NCBI GenBank assembly: GCA_013693795.1
Contig: CP059258.1
Location: 3,892,439 to 3,897,591, forward strand
Reading direction: 5' to 3'
Length of the DNA stretch: 5,153 bases
Source: Anaerolineae bacterium
Lineage (GTDB): Bacteria > Chloroflexota > Anaerolineae > SSC4 > Amarolineaceae
Shown: one piece after another, positions 1-4,020 of the stretch
How positions within the stretch are numbered: position 1 is the stretch's first letter
Layout of the letters: every line of letters begins with the position of its first letter
Made by a program: the position numbers and the translations under genes
Notes under the pieces: generated by a model
Told to the model about the DNA's origin: nothing
Database searches by the model: none
The model's input: the letters and a program-made list of their open reading frames with translations, nothing else

Positions 1-196
1 CCGGGGCAAAGGGATACCAGGCCTGGCCGAAGCTGAAGCCGTAGCCGTCAGCCACGCGCATGGCCAACTGCGAATAGGAGGTTTCGTCCTTGGCTGGCGG
101 CGTGCTGTCGCCCAGGTAAAGGGCCACCGCGACGCGCAGCAGCACCGAGAGCGCGATGATGGCCAGCAGGATGAGGCGGTCGTGTCTGGTCGTCAT
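1..196 (-). CDS. GT39/ArnT-like membrane glycosyltransferase, N-terminal fragment
   Basis: The first 65 codons of a membrane protein; the rest lies beyond the left edge. Residues about 7-28 form one hydrophobic helix (LILLAIIALSVLLRVAVALY) after a short basic N-terminus, as in the first membrane segment of lipid-linked sugar transferases. It is followed by a loop with adjacent acidic residues (D37-E38) and the pattern DETSYSQLAMRVADGYGFSF. This matches the 'DE..Y..LA..+..G.GF' first extracytoplasmic loop of the GT39 (PMT/ArnT) superfamily, whose acidic pair is implicated in catalysis. Such enzymes move sugars from polyprenyl-phosphate donors to acceptors on the outer face of the membrane. The ATG at 194-196 was chosen because the basic-hydrophobic pattern starts there; no Shine-Dalgarno precedes it. 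It lies on the same strand as the GT4 gene at 1511-2690, which suggests a glycosylation locus split by the toxin-antitoxin cassettes. Confidence 0.72.
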   Translation of the reverse strand, partial: MTTRHDRLILLAIIALSVLLRVAVALYLGDSTPPAKDETSYSQLAMRVADGYGFSFGQAWYPFAP

Positions 197-202
197 AGGT
201 AG

Positions 203-231
203 AATGTACCGCACAGTGGGCAATTTGCCAA
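203..231 (-). promoter_or_regulatory. Candidate sigma70 promoter giving a nearly leaderless GT39-like mRNA
   Basis: On the minus strand, TTGGCA (226-231) lies 17 bp before TACATT (203-208), matching 5/6 and 4/6 consensus positions. Transcription starting about 7 nt after the -10 box would begin at or next to the ATG at 196. This fits the absence of a Shine-Dalgarno sequence. Confidence 0.4.
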
Positions 232-254
232 AAAGCCGGCAATGGTCAACGGCG

Positions 255-285
255 CAGATGCCAACTTTCTCGAAGTTGGCATCTG
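255..285. repeat. Palindrome P1 (REP-like hairpin, variant form)
   Basis: A perfect inverted repeat: 13-bp arms (CAGATGCCAACTT) around a 5-nt loop TCTCG. It belongs to the same family as P2 and P3. Relative to them it carries T-to-A in the left arm and the matching A-to-T in the right arm, so pairing is kept. It lies between the divergent GT39-like gene and antitoxin copy 1. No T-tract follows on either strand, so it is not a classical intrinsic terminator. Confidence 0.85.
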
Positions 286-311
286 TCAGCGATGCAGCGT
301 TCGCGCAACGA

Positions 312-337
312 AATACTCAAGCGGTAGATGCTGGAGG
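312..337 (+). promoter_or_regulatory. Degenerate promoter and RBS of antitoxin copy 1
   Basis: AATACT (312-317) lies at the same distance from the ribosome binding site as the -10 box of copy 2. At the expected -35 spacing only GCGATG (289-294) is found, a poor match. GGAGG (333-337) lies 8 nt before the ATG at 346. The RBS looks functional, but the promoter is probably weaker than that of copy 2. Confidence 0.35.
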
Positions 338-606
338 TATACAACATGCCCATCAAGACGGCTAACGCCGAGACGCAAAAAGTCACGATCACCTTGCCCA
401 AGCTGATCTTGCAGCGCATGGACGAGCGATTCCGGCCCGCCAGCGCAGCCGCTTCATCTCGGAAACCCTGGCCGAGCGGTTGGCGCTGGAAGAACAACAG
501 TTAGCCCTGGAGGAAAGCGCCGGCGCCTGGCCGGACGAGCGCTATCCGGAACTGCACGATGACGCGGCCATCGATCGCTGGCTGACCGAGTTGCGCCAAT
601 CCTGGG
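331..606 (+). repeat. Direct duplication, antitoxin copy 1 (pairs with 781-1055)
   Basis: This block is repeated at 781-1055. From the third codon (352) to 606, about 255 nt, the copies differ by three substitutions and one A lost from an A-run. In the 40 nt ending two codons after the start, by contrast, about 10 positions differ. A second homologous block, 624-724, matches 1413-1513 with no length difference. Confidence 0.9.
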
Positions 607-650
607 CCTGGATCGGGGAGAGGGGGACTTTCGCCATATCCCTGGCTTGA
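346..650 (+). pseudogene. RHH (CopG/ParD-like) antitoxin, copy 1, frameshifted
   Basis: The expected role is to bind the operator as a dimer and neutralise the adjacent PIN-domain RNase. The first 28 codons read KVTITLPKLILQRMDER, a ribbon strand followed by the first helix of a ribbon-helix-helix domain. Near 427-429 the frame shifts by -1 and continues IPARQRSRFISETLAERLAL, the rest of the RHH domain. An acidic, helical C-terminal neutralising tail then ends in LHDDAAIDRWLTELRQSW. A strong GGAGG at 333-337 fixes the start. After the common sequence ends at 606 the frame runs into the toxin remnant and stops at 648-650 with a foreign tail (AWIGERGTFAISLA). The -1 break is shared with copy 2, so it is either ancestral or a systematic sequencing error at the same context. 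The toxin that should follow is deleted. Confidence 0.75.
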
Positions 651-682
651 GTCTGTACCAGCTCGACGAAGAGACGCTGGCG
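626..682 (+). pseudogene. PIN toxin remnant (last 19 codons) of cassette copy 1
   Basis: Read in its own frame this gives DFRHIPGLSLYQLDEETLA, nearly identical to the C-terminus of the PIN toxin of copy 2 (DFRRIPGLSLYQLDEETLA). The rest of the toxin is missing: compared with copy 2 the net loss is about 340 bp, from the antitoxin end to the NxxDF motif. The TAA that ends the intact toxin is CAG here, so the frame runs on into palindrome P2. No PIN function is possible. Confidence 0.85.
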
Positions 683-684
683 CA

Positions 685-726
685 GCTGACAGTTGCCAAC
701 TTTCGGAAAAGTTGGCAACTGTCAGC
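685..726. repeat. Palindrome P2 (REP-like hairpin)
   Basis: A perfect inverted repeat: 19-bp arms (GCTGACAGTTGCCAACTTT) around a CGGA tetraloop. It ends 12 bp before the -35 box of cassette copy 2 and follows the toxin remnant of copy 1, so it separates the two cassettes. 38 of its bases are identical to P3. Confidence 0.95.
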
Positions 727-738
727 GTCGCCGATCAC

Positions 739-767
739 TTGACGCGGAGTCTGTGCGGCGGTATACT
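739..767 (+). promoter_or_regulatory. Sigma70 promoter of antitoxin-toxin cassette copy 2
   Basis: TTGACG (739-744) and TATACT (762-767) are separated by exactly 17 bp and match 5/6 consensus positions each. The predicted start near 774 leaves a leader of about 20 nt that carries GGAGG (783-787), 8 nt before the ATG at 796. RHH antitoxins usually repress such promoters; palindrome P2 just upstream is a conceivable but unproven operator. Confidence 0.7.
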
Positions 768-780
768 GGAGCAGTAGAAC

Positions 781-1055
781 CTGGAGGTATCCACTATGGC
801 CATCAAGACGGCTAACGCCGAGACGCAAAAGTCACGATCACCTTGCCCAAGCTGATCTTGCAGCGCATGGACGAGCGATTCCGGCCCGCCAGCGCAGCCG
901 CTTCATCTCGGAAACCCTGGCCGAGCGGTTGGCGCTGGAAGAACAACTGTTGGCCCTGGAGGAAAGCGCCGGCGCCTGGCCGGACGAGCGCTATCCGGAA
1001 CTGCACGATGACGCGGCCATCGATCGCTGGCTGACCGAGCTGCGCCAATCCTGGG
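781..1055 (+). repeat. Direct duplication, antitoxin copy 2 (pairs with 331-606)
   Basis: The second member of the near-identical tandem pair, offset 450 bp from the first and 449 bp after the lost A in the run at 827-830. Identity stops at 1055, where copy 1 jumps to its deletion junction while copy 2 continues into the end of the antitoxin and the toxin start. Confidence 0.9.
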
Positions 1056-1072
1056 TAACTCCTGGGCTGTAG
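796..1072 (+). pseudogene. RHH (CopG/ParD-like) antitoxin, copy 2, doubly frameshifted
   Basis: This is the antitoxin of the complete cassette. It begins MAIKTANAETQ after a well-placed GGAGG (783-787). The A-run at 827-830 is one base shorter than in copy 1, breaking the frame. The next frame supplies LPKLILQRMDER; a second -1 break near 876-878, identical to that of copy 1, leads into IPARQRSRFISETLAERLAL and the acidic C-terminus ending LTELRQSWVTPGL, stop 1070-1072. Corrected length is about 92 residues. The domain is a ribbon-helix-helix DNA-binding fold plus a toxin-binding tail. The toxin ATG lies 3 nt downstream, which implies translational coupling. As written the gene cannot make a full antitoxin. 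If both breaks are sequencing errors, this is an ordinary functional antitoxin. Confidence 0.78.
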
Positions 1073-1075
1073 AGC

Positions 1076-1474
1076 ATGGCGACCTATCTGCTTGACACCG
1101 GATTGGTGCTGCGCCATCTGCGCGGGCAGCGCCGCACAGTGCAGTTGTTGCGCGGTCTGGGCAAAGAAAGCCGCTTGGCTATTGCCAGTGTCACGCGGCT
1201 GGAGGTGCACGCCGGCATGCAGCCCGAGAGCGCGGCGCTACCCAGAAGCTGCTGGCGCGGCTGGTCACCATCGACCTGGACCGAGAGACCGCCGATCGGG
1301 CAGGAGACATGATCGCTGACGGCCGGCGGGCCGGCCAGACCTTGAGCGTGCCCGACGCGATCATCGCCGCCACAGCCGTCGGCCAGCAGCCGACTCGTCA
1401 CACTGAACCAAAGGGACTTTCGCCGCATCCCCGGCTTGAGTCTGTACCAGCTCGACGAAGAGACGCTGGCGTAA
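1076..1474 (+). pseudogene. PIN-domain (VapC-like) RNase toxin, two frame breaks
   Basis: A VapC-type endoribonuclease toxin, about 131 residues when the frame is restored, which is the normal family length. The N-terminal strand MATYLLDTG carries the first metal-binding Asp (D7), and VTRLEVHAG carries the second acidic residue (E43). After a break near 1240 the frame gives LARLVTIDLDRETADRAGDM and then LSVPDAIIAATAVG with the third acidic residue. A second break near 1391 returns to the first frame for LVTLNQRDFRRIPGLSLYQL, with the Asn/Asp of the last PIN motif, and TAA at 1472-1474. All four PIN catalytic positions therefore survive; only the frame is broken. It starts 3 nt after the antitoxin stop without its own clear RBS, as in coupled toxin-antitoxin pairs. 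The stop lies one base before palindrome P3. Confidence 0.82.
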
Positions 1475-1475
1475 C

Positions 1476-1513
1476 TGACAGTTGCCAACTTTCGGAAAAG
1501 TTGGCAACTGTCA
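1476..1513. repeat. Palindrome P3 between convergent genes
   Basis: A perfect inverted repeat: 17-bp arms (TGACAGTTGCCAACTTT) around CGGA. It fills the whole gap between the toxin stop (TAA 1472-1474) and the convergent GT4 gene, whose TGA (1511-1513 on the minus strand) is the last three bases of the right arm. It could act as a bidirectional RNA hairpin, but no U-tract follows on either strand. Confidence 0.95.
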
Positions 1514-2690
1514 ACTACGGTAGAGCCAGCAGCCCTGATATTCGCGCACGCGCTGCGCTTCAACCCACTGCCGGCCGGCCTGCCCCATGGCGGCCAACCG
1601 GGCCGGGTCGGCCAGACCGGCCTGCAGGGCCTGGGCCAGGCTGGCCGCGTCGCCGGGCGGCACGACCCAGCCGGTGACCCTCCTGCACGTATTCGGGCAG
1701 CGCCGCTGCGGCTGACGATCACCGGCTTGCCAAAGCTGTAGGCCGCAGCCGCCAGCGCGGACTGGGTGGCGTCCAGGTAGGGAAGGACCAGCAGGCCGCA
1801 GCGCCGGAAGAGTTCGATGGCCTCCAGGTCGTCGATGCGGCGTTGACGCAGTTCTACGCCGGCCGGCAGCGGCCCCGGCCAGAGCTCGCGCAGCCTCCCT
1901 GACCGGCCAGCGTCACCGGCAACGGCGGGCCGCCGGACTGCTGGGCCATTTGGGCAGCCTCCAGCAGGGTCGTCACCCCTTGTAGCGCTCCAGCCGACCA
2001 AAAAGAGCGCCCACGGCTCGCAGCGCACCGCCCGATCGTTCAGCGCGGCCGGTAGACCGCTGGCCGCGTAACTGAGAAAGCCGTGCAGCAGGGGAGGGCG
2101 ACGACGCGCGGCGCGACCCCTGGGCCAACAGGCGTTGGCGGTAGGTCTCGCCATGCACCAGCAGCCGATCGGCCCGCGCACGATCAGCCGGTTCCAGAGG
2201 CGGATCAGCGCGGGAAGCGCACCCCGCGTGGGGTCCAGGTCGTGCAGGGTGTGGATCACCCGGTAGCCGCGGCGGCGCAGCGCGGGGAGCAGGGCCAGGT
2301 TCCAGAGGTGGACGCCGGTGAGGTGGAGGAGGGAGGAGGGGGAGGGAGGGGGAGAGGGGGAGAGGGGGAGAGGAGGGGAGGGGGAGAGGGGGAGAGGGGG
2401 AGAGGGACAGGGGAGAAGAGGGGGAGGGGGAGGGGGAGGGCTGCGATTTGGTCGATGGTGTGCAGGGTGCGGCGCAGCGCGGCCGGGTTAAGCCCTCGCG
2501 CGAAGCCGGTGCTGTGGGTGACGACGGGGGTGTGGATGTGCACGGCCGGGCTGTAGCGGTCGCGCGGCAGGGTGGTGGTGGTAACCAGGTGAACGTCCGC
2601 CCCTGGCTCGGCCGCCAGGCGGTTGGCCAGGTCGGCCGTGTACTGGTGCATGCCGAAGGTGGGAGAGAGGAGCAGATAGATCAGGCGCAT
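1511..2690 (-). pseudogene. GT4 (group 1) glycosyltransferase, interrupted and frameshifted
   Basis: A GT-B fold cytoplasmic sugar transferase. The ATG at 2690 opens MRLIYLLLSPTFGMHQYTAD, the N-terminal Rossmann strand and acceptor loop of a GT4 subgroup, followed by LVTTTTLPRDRYSPAVHIHT. The central HLTGVHLWNLALLPALRRRG and VIHTLHDLDPTRG follow, then LLVHGETYRQRLLAQG. In the C-terminal donor domain come FGRLERYKG, FRRCGLLVLPYLDATQSALA and YSFGKPVIVSRSGA. Here the region of the usual EX7E motif has the 'LPY.DATQS' form known from one GT4 branch. A purine tract (2325-2440) sits between QIAA and HLTG and throws the frame by one. At least seven further breaks occur (about 2166, 2114, 2097, 2008, 1980, 1905, 1705), mostly single losses in G, C or T runs. 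There is no clear RBS; the start overlaps the truncated HEPN gene. It probably worked with the GT39-like gene in surface glycan synthesis. Confidence 0.82.
2325..2440. repeat. 116-bp polypurine (G4A/GGGGAGA-type) tract inside the GT4 gene
   Basis: 115 of 116 bases on the plus strand are purines; the only exception is C2408. The core repeats units such as GGGGAGA and GGGAGG, with many runs of four or five G. Such DNA can form G-quadruplexes on the plus strand and triplexes. Read on the coding (minus) strand it gives a Pro/Leu/Ser-only stretch unlike any GT4 fold, so it looks like an insertion or expansion. The true repeat number is uncertain because assemblers handle such tracts poorly. Confidence 0.95.
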
Positions 2691-3012
2691 GGGGCGGGAT
2701 ACTGACTTTCCGTCCGCAAGACCGCCGGTCGCAGGTCGCTGATCTCCAAAGTCATCTGTGCCAGCAGAGCGCGATGCCAATGACGGGTCGCGGGCCGGCT
2801 CTCGTCGATATCAGATGCAACCAACTCAAACAGGCGTTCTACCCTGTATAGAAGCTATGCAAATCCAGCGCTGCGGCAGACAAAAAGTAGTCCTGGTCTG
2901 CCGGCTGGTGCAGTGCGCGAATTAAGGCGCCCTCGGCCCGCTGGACGACTGTTTCCAGCGCCTGAAGCTCTGTCCTCATCCGTTCTGCTAACAAGCGATA
3001 ACGTGGGATCAT
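2681..3012 (-). pseudogene. HEPN-domain (HepT-like) toxin, 3'-truncated and frameshifted
   Basis: The HEPN partner of the MNT gene. It begins MIPRYRLLAERMRTELQALE at an ATG sharing ATGA with the MNT stop, the usual arrangement in HEPN-MNT pairs. The helical body DYFLSAAALDLHSFYTG is followed by TAG because a G is missing from a G-run near 2850. In the next frame it continues ERLFELVASDIDESRPATRH and WHRALLAQMTLEISDLRPAV. In this HEPN family I expect a further helix carrying RX4-6H (the 'FRHVVRNVY' type), which holds the RNase residues and the tyrosine AMPylated by the antitoxin. Here the sequence leaves the family after LRPAV and stops at 2681-2683, within 10 bp of the GT4 start. The toxin is therefore catalytically dead even if the frameshift is an error. 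Confidence 0.75.
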
Positions 3013-3413
3013 AACGTCACCCCGTCACGCAAGATAGAAGTGGCCAACTCAGGCGAACAGCACGCTACGTCCACAAGGTTGATGTCGATCTCGTCAGACA
3101 GCGCGCGAACAGCGCTCATGGCGCGCAGCCAGTTGCCGGCGGTCAGTCCCCGCGCCGCCAGGTCCAGATCCGACCAGCGTGTGAACCGCCCCGGATGCGT
3201 CAGGGAACCAAAGGCTACTACCCGACTGACGCCGTACTGAGCCTTCAAGAGCGCGGCGGCCTGTCTTGCCAGTTGCCAGGCACGCTGACAGCGAAGATCG
3301 CGCTGTGCCTGATCTGCCAGATAGCGCATTTCTGCCGAATGTCTGTATCGCCGCATCTCCTCTGCTGATAATTGTCGCGTCATGGGTGTTTCACTCACTG
3401 GACGACTGCTCAT
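3009..3413 (-). CDS. MNT-type nucleotidyltransferase antitoxin (MntA-like)
   Basis: An intact 134-residue protein of the minimal nucleotidyltransferase family, which inactivates HEPN toxins by AMP transfer. The signature is complete: VVAFGS (G69-S70), then 11 residues, then DLD (D82, D84), and a third acidic residue in EIDINLVD (D110). The N-terminal third is helical and basic (residues 15-60). The stop shares ATGA (3009-3012) with the HEPN start, so the two are translationally coupled with the antitoxin first. The start is uncertain. The first ATG (3413) lacks a Shine-Dalgarno; the ATG at 3383 (MTRQLSAEEMRRY) is an equally plausible start and would give 124 residues. It is one of the few genes here with no frame break. 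Because its toxin has lost the target motif, it is an orphan antitoxin unless it acts on another HEPN protein elsewhere. Confidence 0.85.
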   Translation of the reverse strand: MSSRPVSETPMTRQLSAEEMRRYRHSAEMRYLADQAQRDLRCQRAWQLARQAAALLKAQYGVSRVVAFGSLTHPGRFTRWSDLDLAARGLTAGNWLRAMSAVRALSDEIDINLVDVACCSPELATSILRDGVTL

Positions 3414-3439
3414 CGGATTGGATTTCGACGACCCAGAGT

Positions 3440-3445
3440 ATTATA
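3440..3445 (-). promoter_or_regulatory. Possible -10 box for the MNT-HEPN pair
   Basis: A perfect TATAAT on the minus strand overlaps the HicB-like stop codon, 26 nt before the MNT ATG at 3413. No convincing -35 lies at 16-18 bp (AGTGGA at 17 bp), so activity is doubtful. Confidence 0.25.
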
Positions 3446-3620
3446 ACGGCGCCAAATAGCCGTCCACTGCCTGCTCGAAAGCCTGCACCAACTCATTGGC
3501 ACTCTCACCATGAAAGGTGACAATATCGGTGATGCCATTCACACGGCCAAAGAACAAGCAGTCCTCTGCGTCAAACTCAACCGTTGCTGAATAGCCCTTG
3601 TAAGTCAATTGCCTGGTCAT
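3441..3620 (-). CDS. HicB-like antitoxin, short form lacking the C-terminal domain
   Basis: A 59-residue ORF starting MTRQLTYKGYSATVEFDAED and ending VDGYLAPL. The pattern YKGY.A.VEFD.ED..F.GRV.GI.D.VTFHGES..EL...F...VDGYL is the N-terminal partially degraded RNase H fold of HicB antitoxins, which binds and blocks HicA. Typical members run on past 'DDYL' for about 50 residues into a ribbon-helix-helix DNA-binding segment. Here TAA (3441-3443) follows three residues after GYL, so the operator-binding half is absent. Its start shares ATGA with the end of an upstream reading frame (tail at 3617-3701), the position where a hicA toxin normally sits. It lies 27 bp upstream of the first possible MNT start. 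It could still sequester a HicA toxin but should not autoregulate. Confidence 0.72.
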   Translation of the reverse strand: MTRQLTYKGYSATVEFDAEDCLFFGRVNGITDIVTFHGESANELVQAFEQAVDGYLAPL

Positions 3621-3701
3621 GGTTGGATTCCGGCTATCTCCAGAAATTCGCGCATGGCACGTAACTGGCCGTGCTGCCAAGACGTGTAGACGGGCCAACA
3701 C
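3617..3701 (-). pseudogene. C-terminal tail of a lost gene coupled to the HicB-like ORF
   Basis: The minus-strand frame ending GQLRAMREFLEIAGIQP stops at TGA (3617-3619), which overlaps the HicB-like ATG as ATGA. The helical tail and tight coupling suggest the end of a genuine upstream partner. HicA would be expected by position, but the residues do not match a HicA tail that I recognise. Upstream the frame runs straight into the 132-bp repeats, so the 5' part has been replaced. The identity of the gene is unknown. Confidence 0.35.
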
Positions 3702-3833
3702 GCGTGGACTGCCCCAATCTGTCGCCAGCACGGTCAGTCCTGCGCTCAGCGTTGCAAGGCAACGACCGTCTCCCGGCAGCGGCCCAGCGCGGGAGGGCGT
3801 TCAGCAGGGTGCAATCGGTGCGCTGTACGCGGC
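3702..3833. repeat. 132-bp repeat, unit A of a tandem pair
   Basis: This unit starts GCGTGGACTGCC and is followed without a gap by unit B; the only difference between the two is one G missing from unit B. Inside are short inverted repeats: GGACTG/CAGTCC, CGTTGC-AAG-GCAACG, and CTCCCG/CGGGAG. Both strands are open in some frames, but the diverged third copy (5048-5153) has indels that are not multiples of three, arguing against coding. Confidence 0.92.
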
Positions 3834-3964
3834 GCGTGGACTGCCCCAATCTGTCGCCAGCACGGTCAGTCCTGCGCTCAGCGTTGCAAGGCAACGACCG
3901 TCTCCCGGCAGCGGCCCAGCGCGGAGGGCGTTCAGCAGGGTGCAATCGGTGCGCTGTACGCGGC
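3834..3964. repeat. 131-bp repeat, unit B of a tandem pair
   Basis: Identical to unit A except for GGAGGG in place of GGGAGGG near 3923. Sequence after 3964 (GCGCTGAGTG) is unrelated to the unit start. The near-identity indicates a recent tandem duplication or gene conversion. From here to the PIN remnant at 4021 I see no gene. Confidence 0.92.
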
Positions 3965-4020
3965 GCGCTGAGTGTAGTCGTTAGAAAAGGTCAGGCGTTC
4001 TTTCTGCATAACAGTGTTTT

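Noticed and set aside
427..429. Programmed -1 frameshifting in the antitoxin
   Set aside because: No X XXY YYZ slippery heptamer or downstream pseudoknot is visible. Ancestral indel or systematic error is simpler, though the identical position in both copies is reported as a finding.
246..1210. Minus-strand open frames over the two antitoxin copies (246-497, 454-828, 812-1210)
   Set aside because: They are antisense to the duplicated RHH genes, share sequence only because of the duplication, and contain the palindrome translated; no RBS or family resemblance.
255..1513. CRISPR array made of the three palindromes
   Set aside because: Only three copies, at spacings of hundreds of bases occupied by genes; no regular spacers and no cas genes.
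1476..1513. P3 (and P1, P2) as Rho-independent terminators
   Set aside because: The stems are strong but no T-tract follows on either strand. They are kept as REP-like palindromes with possible hairpin function.
1084..2259. Long minus-strand open frame of 391 codons
   Set aside because: It is a mosaic: it starts within GT4, follows the GT4 frame only in parts, crosses palindrome P3 and continues antisense to the PIN toxin. Only the GT4 segments are real.
2083..2705. Plus-strand frames through the purine tract with Gly/Arg/Glu-rich products
   Set aside because: Low-complexity translation of the tract and antisense of GT4; no domain and no RBS.
3441..3731. HicB-like ORF extended to 3731
   Set aside because: The extra N-terminus reads through repeat unit A and has no family match. 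The ATG at 3620 begins the conserved YKGY domain and overlaps the upstream stop.
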